The translations under genes were made by a program, and so were the position numbers. A stretch of DNA of 64,000 bases, taken from contig NZ_PJNW01000009.1 in NCBI RefSeq assembly GCF_002844595.1, positions 1 through 64,000 on the forward strand, read 5' to 3'. The stretch comes from Pleomorphomonas diazotrophica (GTDB taxonomy: Bacteria > Pseudomonadota > Alphaproteobacteria > Rhizobiales > Pleomorphomonadaceae). This document shows positions 56,848 to 64,000 of the stretch, in pieces. Each line of letters starts with the position of its first letter. The first letter of the stretch is position 1. The notes below the pieces were generated by a model. It was not told where the DNA came from, searched no databases, and saw nothing but the letters and a program-made list of their open reading frames with translations.

Positions 56848-57438
56848 GTGATCGACAGCGCCGAAAAGCCAACCCGCAAGCCACGCGCCGACGCCGAGCG
56901 CAACCGTTTCAGGCTGATCGACGCCGCCAAGGCGGTGTTCGCCGAAAGGGGAGGGGCTACCAGCCTTGAGGAAGTGGCGAGAAGGGCGGGGGTCGGCATC
57001 GGCACGCTCTACCGGCATTTCCCGACGCGCGACGCCTTGATCGAGGCGGTCTATCGCAACGAAAGCGAACAGTTGGTCCGGGCGGCCTCGGAGCTTGCCG
57101 CCAGCCGGTCACCGGTCGAGGCGCTGAGAGAATGGATGCGCCTCTTCTTCCGCTACATGTCCATCAAGAACGGCATGATGGAACTCTTGGATTCGCTTGC
57201 CGACGGCAAGTCATCGCTCTATGCCGCGTCCGGCGCCGCCACCAAGCAGACGATCGACCGTCTGGTGGGCAACGCCGTCGCCGCCGGTGACATCGGCATC
57301 GATACCGAGCCGATCGATCTGCTGCGGGCGCTCGCCGGCATGGTCCAGTTCAGCGGCGGGCGTGACAACGAGGAGGCTGCGGCCGCCGCCATCATCGACA
57401 TCATGATTTCCGGCCTGCAGGCGAAGCGGCCAAGCTGA
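56848..57438 (+). CDS. TetR-family repressor
   Basis: 196 residues from GTG 56848 with AAGAGG upstream. The helix-turn-helix is TSLEEVARRAGVGIGTLYRHFPTRDALI (recognition helix GTLYRHF). The C-terminal domain (REWMRLFFRYMSIKNGMMELL) is of the TetR_C_33/SbtR type. The palindrome between it and the SDR gene is the likely operator, so it should repress both itself and the SDR. Confidence 0.87.
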   Translation: MIDSAEKPTRKPRADAERNRFRLIDAAKAVFAERGGATSLEEVARRAGVGIGTLYRHFPTRDALIEAVYRNESEQLVRAASELAASRSPVEALREWMRLFFRYMSIKNGMMELLDSLADGKSSLYAASGAATKQTIDRLVGNAVAAGDIGIDTEPIDLLRALAGMVQFSGGRDNEEAAAAAIIDIMISGLQAKRPS

Positions 57439-57449
57439 CCGCGGCTAAA

Positions 57450-57493
57450 GCAACTCCAGCAAAAGTGGGAACCGGTTTTCCGTCCGGAGTTGC
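57450..57493. repeat. Rhizobial-type palindromic intergenic repeat
   Basis: GCAACTCC (57450-57457) and GGAGTTGC (57486-57493) enclose AAAAGTGGGAACCGGTTTTCC, the core common in short palindromic repeats of Rhizobiales intergenic regions. No copy elsewhere in the window. Confidence 0.6.
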
Positions 57494-57508
57494 GTGAAAA
57501 CAAAAGAT

Positions 57509-57548
57509 TAGAGCATGTTGGCGAACCAGAGTTCGCCAACATGCTCTA
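57509..57548. terminator. Perfect hairpin between convergent tetR and ABC ATPase genes
   Basis: 18-base perfect arms (57509-57526 and 57531-57548; left arm begins TAGAGCATGTTGG) with loop CAGA. The right arm includes the stop codon of the ATPase gene. It can serve both strands. Confidence 0.75.
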
Positions 57549-58628
57549 GATGCGCCGCTCGGTTTGGGCGTCGAATACCGACAAGCGACCGAGATCGAAG
57601 CCGACGGTGACGGGCTCTCCGAGCTTGGGCAGCATGTCCGTGGGGAACTTGCCGACGATCTCCTCTCCGCCCATTGCCAGCACCACGAGATTGTCCGAGC
57701 CGGTGTGCTCGATCAGCGTCGGCTTGAGCGTCAGAACAAAGGCTTCGCTGCCGGTCACCGGCTGGATGGACTCGGGGCGCAGGCCGACCACCACCGCCTG
57801 TCCATTGGCGGGCGCTGTCTCGAAGGCATAACCATCGAGCGGTATCGTCGCGGCACCGACATCGGCCGATACGCGATTGCCGTCGACACGGAGATGTCCC
57901 TTCATGAAGTTCATGCCGGGATTGCCGAGGAAGTCGGCGACGAACAGGTTGACCGGCCGATGATAGACTTCCTCCGGCTTGCCGACCTGCTGGATCTCGC
58001 CGGCCTTCATCACCACCATGCGCGTTGCAAGCGTCATCGCCTCGAGCTGGTCGTGGGTGACGTAGATCGCCGTCGTGCCCAGCGACTGGTGCAGCTTCTT
58101 GATCTCGGTGCGCATGCTGGCGCGCAGCTTGGCGTCGAGATTGGAGAGCGGCTCGTCGAAGAGAAACACCTTGGGATCGCGCACCAGGGCCCGGCCGATG
58201 GCGACGCGCTGCCGCTGGCCGCCGGACAGCTGGCTCGGCCGCCGGTCCAGCAGGTGGTCGATGTGCAGCATGCGCGCCTTCTCCTCGACCAGCGGCCGGA
58301 TCTCGGCCATCGGCTTGCCGCGCATCCTGAGGCCGAACTCCATGTTGCTGCGCACGCTCATGGTCGGATAGAGCGCGTAGGACTGAAACACCATGGCGAT
58401 ATCGCGGTCCTTGGGCTCGACGTCGGTGACGTCCCGGCCGCCGATCTCGATCGCTCCCGAGCTCAACCGATCAAGGCCCGCGACGATGTGCAGCAGGGTG
58501 GACTTGCCGCAGCCCGACGGCCCCAGGAGCACGATGAACTCGCCGCGCTCGATTTCGAGGTTGATGTCCTTCAGCACCCTCAGCGAACCGTAGTTCTTGT
58601 TGCAGTTGGAAATCCGGATGTCGATCAT
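57546..58628 (-). CDS. Sugar ABC transporter ATPase (UgpC/MsmK/MalK type)
   Basis: 360 residues from ATG 58628; the open frame runs to 59309 only as shadow of the permease. Walker [11 protein letters not shown] loop VFQSYALYP, signature LSGGQRQR, Walker [13 protein letters not shown] and the C-terminal TOBE regulatory domain (about 235-360) are complete. It energises the two permeases upstream. Such ATPases are sometimes shared between sugar systems. Confidence 0.93.
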   Translation of the reverse strand: MIDIRISNCNKNYGSLRVLKDINLEIERGEFIVLLGPSGCGKSTLLHIVAGLDRLSSGAIEIGGRDVTDVEPKDRDIAMVFQSYALYPTMSVRSNMEFGLRMRGKPMAEIRPLVEEKARMLHIDHLLDRRPSQLSGGQRQRVAIGRALVRDPKVFLFDEPLSNLDAKLRASMRTEIKKLHQSLGTTAIYVTHDQLEAMTLATRMVVMKAGEIQQVGKPEEVYHRPVNLFVADFLGNPGMNFMKGHLRVDGNRVSADVGAATIPLDGYAFETAPANGQAVVVGLRPESIQPVTGSEAFVLTLKPTLIEHTGSDNLVVLAMGGEEIVGKFPTDMLPKLGEPVTVGFDLGRLSVFDAQTERRI

Positions 58629-58633
58629 GACGG

Positions 58634-59548
58634 TCAACCCTTGACGGCCCCGGCGGTCATGCCACGCAGGAAGTAGCGGCCGAGCAGGATGTAGAGGATG
58701 AGGGTGGGGGCGGCGGCGATCACCGTCGCGGCCATGTGGACGTTGTATTCCTTCACCCCGAAGTTGGAGTTGACGAGGTTGTTGAGGGCCACCGTCATCG
58801 GCGCGCTCGACGGGTTGGAGAAGGAGACGGCGAACAGGAAGTCGTTCCAGATGCCGGTGAACTGCAGGATCAGCGCCACCACGATCACCGAGGGCGACAG
58901 CGGCAAGACGATGCGGAAGAAGATCCAGAAGAAGCCGGCGCCGTCGATGCGCGCCGCCTTGATCAGGTCGTTGGGCACCGACAGGAAGAAGTTGCGGAAC
59001 AGCATGGTGGTGATGGGGATGCCGTAGATCACGTGGATCAGGACAAGGCCCTCCACCGAGCCGAACAGGCCGAGCGTGCGGAGCGTCACGGCGACCGGCG
59101 CCAGCACCACCTGGAACGGCACGAAGTTGCCGGCGACCAGCGCGGCGAACACGAAGCGGGCGCCCGGAAACGGCCATTTGGCCAGCGCATAGCCGTTGAT
59201 GGCGCCGATCATCACCGAGATCAGAACGGCAGGGATGGTCATCACCATCGAGTTGCCGAAATAGCCCTTGAGGCCGCCGCAGGTGATGCCGATGCAGGCT
59301 TCGCCCCAAGCGGTCACCCAGGCCTGGGCCGTCGGCTCGTGCGGGAGCGACATCAACCCGCCCGACTGGATCTCCGGCATCGTCTTGAAGGACGTGCTGA
59401 GCAGGATGTAGAGCGGCCCGGCGAAGAAGAAGGCGACGAGGGCAAGCAGAAGGTAAAGCACCGTCCGTTTCAGGATGGCTTTACTGCGCCGGGATGTCAG
59501 CCAGCCGGACCGGGCGGGCCGGGGCATTGCGTCTGTCGGGGCCGACAT
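58634..59548 (-). CDS. Sugar ABC transporter permease, MalG type
   Basis: 304 residues, six membrane helices. The EAA loop is IKAARIDGAGFFWIFFRIVLPL, which contacts the ATPase. Start ATG overlaps the stop of the preceding permease by one base (TGATG). Of the carbohydrate uptake family 1 (CUT1), glucose/beta-glucoside-like by context. Confidence 0.9.
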   Translation of the reverse strand: MSAPTDAMPRPARSGWLTSRRSKAILKRTVLYLLLALVAFFFAGPLYILLSTSFKTMPEIQSGGLMSLPHEPTAQAWVTAWGEACIGITCGGLKGYFGNSMVMTIPAVLISVMIGAINGYALAKWPFPGARFVFAALVAGNFVPFQVVLAPVAVTLRTLGLFGSVEGLVLIHVIYGIPITTMLFRNFFLSVPNDLIKAARIDGAGFFWIFFRIVLPLSPSVIVVALILQFTGIWNDFLFAVSFSNPSSAPMTVALNNLVNSNFGVKEYNVHMAATVIAAAPTLILYILLGRYFLRGMTAGAVKG

Positions 59549-60420
59549 CAGGCGCGCTCCCTCGTTTCAGCGTAGAGATAGGGGATCAGGATCGCCAGCA
59601 CGGTGCAGAGCATCACCACGGCCGAGGCGGCCGACAGGCCGAGATTGGTGCGGCGGAAGGCCATGTCGAACATGAACACCGACGGCAGATCGGACGATAC
59701 GCCGGGGCCGCCGTTGGTCAGCGCCACCACGAGGTCGAAGGCCCGGACGATCGACAGCGACAAGAGCACGACGACGGTGAGGAACACCGGCGCCAGCATC
59801 GGGATGACGATGAAGACGTAGACCCGCCAGGCCGGAATGCCGTCGACCGCCGCCGCTTTCCAGATGTCCTCATCGATGCCGCGCAGGCCGGCGAGGAACA
59901 GCGCCATGACGAGGCCGCAGCCCTGCCAGAAGGCGGCCACTACCAGCGCCCAGATGACGGTGTCCGGGTTGGTCAGCCAGTCGAGGCGGAAGCTCGTGAA
60001 CCCGAGCTGATGCACCATCACCTCGATGCCCAAGGTCGGGTTGAGCAGCCACTGCCAGATGATGCCGGTCACCACGAAGGACATCGCCATCGGATACATG
60101 ACGATCGACCGAAAGAAGCTTTCGGCCCGGATGCGCTGGTCGATCAGGATGGCGATCACGAGGCCGAGCGAAATGGTGACGAGCAGGAACAGCCCGCCGA
60201 ACAGGAACATGTTGGTGAAGGCGACATGCCAGCGCGGCGTATGGAACAGACGCCAGTATTGTTCCAGCCCGACGAAATTGTCGAAGCGCGGGAAGGCCTT
60301 GCTGTTGGTGGTGGAGACAGCGGCCGTATAGGCGATGAAGCCATAGAGAAAGATCGCGATCAGCGCCAGGGACGGCGACAGGGCGATCTGCGACACGTGC
60401 CGCTGGAGAAATCTGCGCAT
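59548..60420 (-). CDS. Sugar ABC transporter permease, MalF type
   Basis: 290 residues, six membrane helices. The EAA loop reads IWKAAAVDGIPAWRVYVFIVIPM. It pairs with the MalG-type protein. A strong hairpin lies between it and the binding-protein gene, which usually allows the binding protein to be made in excess. Confidence 0.9.
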   Translation of the reverse strand: MRRFLQRHVSQIALSPSLALIAIFLYGFIAYTAAVSTTNSKAFPRFDNFVGLEQYWRLFHTPRWHVAFTNMFLFGGLFLLVTISLGLVIAILIDQRIRAESFFRSIVMYPMAMSFVVTGIIWQWLLNPTLGIEVMVHQLGFTSFRLDWLTNPDTVIWALVVAAFWQGCGLVMALFLAGLRGIDEDIWKAAAVDGIPAWRVYVFIVIPMLAPVFLTVVVLLSLSIVRAFDLVVALTNGGPGVSSDLPSVFMFDMAFRRTNLGLSAASAVVMLCTVLAILIPYLYAETRERA

Positions 60421-60451
60421 GATCGGGGCCTTCGCTTCGCGGATCGGAGGC

Positions 60452-60475
60452 GGGCCGGCGGAGATCCGCCGGCCC
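60452..60475 (-). other. Hairpin between binding-protein and permease genes
   Basis: GGGCCGGCGG and CCGCCGGCCC arms around a 4-base loop, no T run. Typical of mRNA-stabilising or partial-termination stems after sugar-binding-protein genes. Confidence 0.55.
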
Positions 60476-60490
60476 GTCTTGTCGATGCTG

Positions 60491-61717
60491 TCAGCGGGTT
60501 GCCGCCACGGCGTCGGCCATGGCGGTCATGCCTTCCTCAGGCGTCATGTTGCTGTGCAGGAAGGTGGTCATCTGGTCGACCAGCGCGCCGATGCCGGTGG
60601 CGTCGGTCACGTTGTCGGGCACCAGGAACAGGTGACCTTCCGCCGCCTCGCCCATGGCGATCTGGGCGCAGGCGTCGAAGCCGGTCTTGTCGACGTCGAG
60701 ACGCGGCGGGATCGAGCCCTTGCGCAGGCTGAACTCCTTCTGCACCACTGGGTCCATGATGGTCGTGGCCAGCGCCAGTTGGGCCTCGCGCGCCGCCGGG
60801 TCCTTGACGGCGGTCATGGCGAAGGCGTCGGTGCCGAACACCAGCGTCTTGCCGCCGGCCGGGAACACCTCGCAGGCAATGTCCTTGCCCGGAACCTTGT
60901 TCGCGGCCACGAACTCGCCCTTCAGCCAGTCGCCCATGATCATGTAGGCCGCCTTGCCGCTGATCAGCATGCCGCCGGTGATGTTCCAGTCACGGCTCGG
61001 GCTGCCGGGGTCGACGAGGTCGCGCACCTTGGCGAAGGTCTGGAAGGCCTTCAACATCTCCGGGCTGCGCAGCGCGGCGTCGTCGAGGTCGTAGGTGACC
61101 TTGGTCAGGAAATCGCGGCCGCCGACGTCGATCAGGATGCTCTCGAAGACGAAGATTTCCTGCCAGGACTGGCCGCCGAGAGCCAGCGGGATATAACCCT
61201 TGGCGCGGATCTTGTCGGCCGAAGCGATCAGCTCGTCCCAGGTCTTCGGCATGGCAATGCCGACATCGTCGAGCACCGCCTGGTTGCCCCACAGCCAGTT
61301 GTGGCCATGGATGCTCATCGGCGCCGTGACATACTTGCCCTCGAACTTGGCGTTGTCGGCGATCACCTTGGGCAGGAGCTTGTCCCAGTCCTTGGCCGCC
61401 GCGTCGATGTCGTTGAGCTGGCCTTCCTCGGCCAGCGCCATCAGCGGGGCGCCCACCTGCCACTGCATGGACGTCGGCGGATCACCGCCGAGGATCCGGG
61501 TGCGCGCCACCATGCGGGCCGCTTCGCCGCCGGCCACCGGATTGTCCTTCCAGGTGTTGCCGGTCTTCTCATAGGCTTCGACCAGGATCTTCAGCGCCGC
61601 TGCCTCACCGCCGGTGGTCCACCAATGGATCACTTCGGCGGTTCCGGCGAACACCGGCGTGGTCGTCGTCAGGGCGAAGGCCATCGCCGAGCCCAGCACT
61701 CCAAGCTTGGTAAGCAT
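60491..61717 (-). CDS. Sugar ABC transporter periplasmic binding protein
   Basis: 408 residues with AAGGAGGAG before the start. Signal peptide 1-24 (FALTTTTPVFA). The mature protein is an extracellular solute-binding family 1 member: VIHWWTTGGEAAALKILVEAYE, AAYMIMGDWLKGE, VFGTDAFAMTAVKDPAAR. It resembles glucose/mannose-binding proteins (GtsA-like). With the GH1 gene upstream it may import glucose, cellobiose or other beta-glucosides. Confidence 0.9.
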   Translation of the reverse strand: MLTKLGVLGSAMAFALTTTTPVFAGTAEVIHWWTTGGEAAALKILVEAYEKTGNTWKDNPVAGGEAARMVARTRILGGDPPTSMQWQVGAPLMALAEEGQLNDIDAAAKDWDKLLPKVIADNAKFEGKYVTAPMSIHGHNWLWGNQAVLDDVGIAMPKTWDELIASADKIRAKGYIPLALGGQSWQEIFVFESILIDVGGRDFLTKVTYDLDDAALRSPEMLKAFQTFAKVRDLVDPGSPSRDWNITGGMLISGKAAYMIMGDWLKGEFVAANKVPGKDIACEVFPAGGKTLVFGTDAFAMTAVKDPAAREAQLALATTIMDPVVQKEFSLRKGSIPPRLDVDKTGFDACAQIAMGEAAEGHLFLVPDNVTDATGIGALVDQMTTFLHSNMTPEEGMTAMADAVAATR

Positions 61718-61834
61718 TTCTCTCCTCCTTCATCGCGGCCCGACACTCCCTTCGGACCCCTCCAAAACACTCATTGATATCGGCCGCCAAAACGCAGCCC
61801 GATGGAACGAAAACGCCGTGACTTCCGTCTCCGG

Positions 61835-63172
61835 TCACCCCTTCAGAAAATCGGTGAACCAGCGACCGCTGTCCTTCATGGTCCGCTTCTGGGTGGGGAA
61901 ATCGACGTGAACCAGGCCGAAGCGCTTGGAATAGCCTTCCGCCCATTCAAAGTTGTCGAGCAGGCTCCAGACGAAATAGCCGGTGAGGTCGACGCCGCCG
62001 TCCATCGCGGCTTTCAGTGCGTCGATGTGCCGGTGGATGTAGACGGCCCGACGCTCGTCGTGGATCGCGCCATCCGCGCTGACCTCGTCGGGATAGGTGG
62101 CGCCATTCTCGGTGATGGCGATGGGCACCGGCTGATAGTCGCGTTTGACGCGCAGGAGCAGCTCGGTCAGTCCCTCGGGATAGACTTCCCAGCCGAAGCC
62201 GGTGACGTCGGTTGCGTCCGGCTCGACGACGCGGGACCGCATTGGCCCGCCCTTGGGATCGTTGGCGACGATCTCGCGGAAATAGTAGTTGATGCCGAGG
62301 AAGTCGGTCTTGCCGGCGATGGTCGCGAGATCTCCCTCGACGATATCGGGCGCGGCGGTGCCGAGCTCGCGCAGCACGTCCTCCGGGTAGCCGCGACCAT
62401 GCAACGGATCGAGGAACCAGCGGTTTCTGAGACCGTCATGACGGATGGCAGCCAAGTGATCGGCCTCGGAGTCCGATGCGGTGTGGATCGGGTGCAGGCT
62501 GAGCGCGATGCCGCATTGGGCGGCGGCGACATTGGCGCGGAGCACCGGCAGCGCCAGGCCATGCGACAGGAGAACGTGGTGGGTGGCCTGCATGGCCGCG
62601 GCAAGATCGCGTTTGCCGGGGGCGAACTCGCCCTCGTAATAGCCTTTGATGGTGCTGCACCAGGGCTCGTTATGGGTGATCCAGCGCTTGACCCGGTCGC
62701 CGAGACGGCGGGACACCACATCGGCAAAATCGGCGAAGGCCAGGGCAGTCTCGCGGCGTGGCCAGCCGCCGGCATCCTCGAGTGGCTGCGGCAGGTCCCA
62801 GTGGTAAAGCGTCAGCCAGGGCTCGACGCCGCGTTCGAGAAGGCCGTCGACGAGGCGATCATAGAAGACGAGGCCGGCCTCGTTCACAGCGCCGGTTCCG
62901 GTCGGCAGAATGCGCGGCCAGGACACCGAGAAGCGATAGGCTCCGACGCCGAGCGCCTTGATGAGATCGAGGTCTTCTTCGAGATGATGATAGTGGTCGC
63001 AGGCGAGCGTCGGCCTGTCGCCATTCCGGATGCGCCCGGGTTCGGCGGCAAAGCTGTCCCAGACCGACGCACGGCGACCGTCGATGTCCGACGCGCCCTC
63101 GATCTGCAAGGCGGATGTGGACACGCCCCATCTGAAATCCCCGGGAAACTGCGCGCGAGTGGAACGAGGCAT
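61835..63172 (-). CDS. Beta-glucosidase, glycoside hydrolase family 1
   Basis: 445 residues from ATG 63172; TTG 63208 is in frame but lies in the operator region. FRWGVSTSALQIEGASDIDG starts the TIM barrel; the acid/base Glu is in WITHNEPWCS and the nucleophile Glu in AITENGATYPDEV. No signal peptide, so it acts in the cytoplasm on imported beta-glucosides. It is the first gene of the minus-strand operon with the ABC transporter. Confidence 0.95.
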   Translation of the reverse strand: MPRSTRAQFPGDFRWGVSTSALQIEGASDIDGRRASVWDSFAAEPGRIRNGDRPTLACDHYHHLEEDLDLIKALGVGAYRFSVSWPRILPTGTGAVNEAGLVFYDRLVDGLLERGVEPWLTLYHWDLPQPLEDAGGWPRRETALAFADFADVVSRRLGDRVKRWITHNEPWCSTIKGYYEGEFAPGKRDLAAAMQATHHVLLSHGLALPVLRANVAAAQCGIALSLHPIHTASDSEADHLAAIRHDGLRNRWFLDPLHGRGYPEDVLRELGTAAPDIVEGDLATIAGKTDFLGINYYFREIVANDPKGGPMRSRVVEPDATDVTGFGWEVYPEGLTELLLRVKRDYQPVPIAITENGATYPDEVSADGAIHDERRAVYIHRHIDALKAAMDGGVDLTGYFVWSLLDNFEWAEGYSKRFGLVHVDFPTQKRTMKDSGRWFTDFLKG

Positions 63173-63200
63173 TCTGACAACCGCCGTTGATGACTGGGTA

Positions 63201-63224
63201 CATTTCAATTAATTAAATGAAATG
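63201..63224. promoter_or_regulatory. ROK operator candidate before the GH1 gene
   Basis: A 24-base near-palindrome with one mismatched pair: CATTTCA at 63201-63207 and TGAAATG at 63218-63224 around a TTAATTAA core. Centre 41 bases upstream of the GH1 start. Confidence 0.6.
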
Positions 63225-63399
63225 CAGAGTGAGTCAAGGCGGATAATTTTGCACACCGAAATTTATTCACCGGAACCAGCCGTCTCTTGGAAGTGAGGGC
63301 GAATCTTCCCTGTTTCTGCGGCCATCCAGCCTGTTGATAGAGCTGAGGAACCGATGTTGATGCCATCAGGAAACCTCCGGGCTGTTGAAATGGTCAGGT

Positions 63400-63419
63400 T
63401 TTCATTTCTATAAATGAAA
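63400..63419. promoter_or_regulatory. ROK operator candidate before the repressor gene
   Basis: TTTCATTT (63400-63407) and AAATGAAA (63412-63419) with a 4-base centre; the half AAATGAAA is shared with the site at 63201-63224. Centre 51 bases before the repressor start. The 287-base gap holds nothing else I recognise. Confidence 0.6.
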
Positions 63420-63459
63420 CGAACCGAGCGAGCCTGCTCTTCGTAACGGAAGCGTCCCC

Positions 63460-64000
63460 ATGCCCTCCCTGAAGGGAAATCAGAGCACGTCGCGTACTCT
63501 CAACCGATTGTTGCTCCTCAATCATTTGCGGCGGCATGGACCTACGGCGCGTTCGGACATCGCGGCGGCGACCGGCCTCAGTCCGGCAGCGATCTCCTAT
63601 GTGTCGTCCGAACTCCTGGAACAGCAGGTCATCACCGAGCGCGACGCGGTGGCCGACGGCGGCCGGCGGCGGATGACGCGGCTCGACCTCAACTACGCCG
63701 GCCACGTGTCGCTGGGCGTCAAGCTGATGGAACACAGCCTCAGGGCAACGCTCACCGATCTCGGCACCAACGTCGTCGACACGCTGACGGCAGAGGTCGA
63801 CGCGCGCTCGCCAGACGCGGTGGCGAGGGCAACCGCCGACGCGCTCGAACAGCTGCTCGGTCGCTCCGGACAGGACAAGCGACGCCTGATCGGCATCGGC
63901 CTTGCCATGCCCGGCCAGCACGACGCCGAGCGTGGCATCTGCCTGCGCTGCGACCGGTTCGGCTGGAAGGATGTGCCGATCGCCGCGCTGATCGCCGAAC
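63460..64000 (+). CDS. ROK-family repressor (NagC/XylR type), cut by the window end
   Basis: From ATG 63460 the frame stays open to the last base (180 codons). The N-terminal winged helix shows SRTLNRLLLLNHLRRHGPTA and SDIAAATGLSPAAISYVSSE; the ROK domain begins with YAGHVSLGVKLMEHSLRATL and contains LIGIGLAMPGQHD. Such regulators sense sugars and control adjacent transport and glycosidase genes. Divergent position and shared palindromes indicate that it controls the beta-glucoside operon. The C-terminal half lies outside the window. Confidence 0.88.
   Translation, partial: MPSLKGNQSTSRTLNRLLLLNHLRRHGPTARSDIAAATGLSPAAISYVSSELLEQQVITERDAVADGGRRRMTRLDLNYAGHVSLGVKLMEHSLRATLTDLGTNVVDTLTAEVDARSPDAVARATADALEQLLGRSGQDKRRLIGIGLAMPGQHDAERGICLRCDRFGWKDVPIAALIAE

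Noticed and set aside
58629-59309. N-terminal extension of the sugar ATPase frame
   Set aside because: Antisense composition inside the MalG-type permease gene in another frame; [11 protein letters not shown] at 58628 is a normal ATPase start.

Overview
The window is a dense, GC-rich chromosomal segment of an alphaproteobacterium, most likely order Hyphomicrobiales (Rhizobiales). This rests on an EcfG/NepR/PhyR general stress module with matching GGAAC-N16-CGTT promoters, a rhizobial-type rhamnose ABC transporter with a DeoR regulator, the gene run hdaA-ppk-ppx-rnd next to purM-purN, and palindromic intergenic repeats of rhizobial style. Family or genus cannot be fixed from the sequence alone. 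I see no rRNA, tRNA, CRISPR array, prophage or insertion sequence. Both ends cut a gene: a holin-like gene at the left and a ROK repressor at the right.

Layout. 1-5200: stress module. A DUF883 protein gene with a perfect EcfG promoter, a PerM/AI-2E transporter, ecfG-nepR divergent from phyR, and a sensor kinase whose ATP-binding N box looks degenerate. 5149-15139: complete L-rhamnose locus (rhaK, rhaQ, rhaP, rhaT, rhaS, rhaR, rhaD, rhaA on minus, rhaM divergent). Transport and kinase genes are of the rhizobial kind, while RhaA, RhaD and RhaM look like the enterobacterial enzymes. A 161-bp inverted-repeat element sits between rhaS and rhaT. 15146-21060: TetR regulator, a membrane fusion protein with two ABC-2 permeases but no ATPase, and a Kef-type antiporter. 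21063-26162: thiM with a TPP riboswitch, moeA, moaC, dihydroorotase, tpiA. 26322-32351: UPF0114 protein, ppiD, trpD, trpC, a small glyoxalase-superfamily protein, fabI. 32503-37424: FAD-linked dehydrogenase, several small conserved proteins, NUDIX hydrolase, SOS-associated peptidase.

37428-49803: housekeeping block with purN-purM divergent from a CDP-alcohol phosphatidyltransferase, a second AI-2E permease and hdaA; then ppk-ppx, RNase D, photolyase and L-serine dehydratase. 49867-57438: MarR/quinone oxidoreductase pair, an FtsX-type ABC transporter with a histidine-rich periplasmic loop plus a Tat-exported DUF3299 protein, phoA behind three Pho-box-like repeats, and an SDR/TetR pair. 57546-64000: a sugar ABC transporter, a GH1 beta-glucosidase and a divergent ROK repressor, with palindromic operators before both divergent genes.

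Most of this is ordinary metabolism. The parts that deserve a second look are the DUF3299/FtsX/ATPase transporter with the His-rich loop, the degenerate kinase beside phyR, the mixed-ancestry rhamnose locus, the ATPase-less ABC-2 export set, and several clean regulatory sites (EcfG, Pho, ROK, TetR, MarR and DeoR-type operators). All similarity statements come from reading the sequence and memory of the families; no database search was run.
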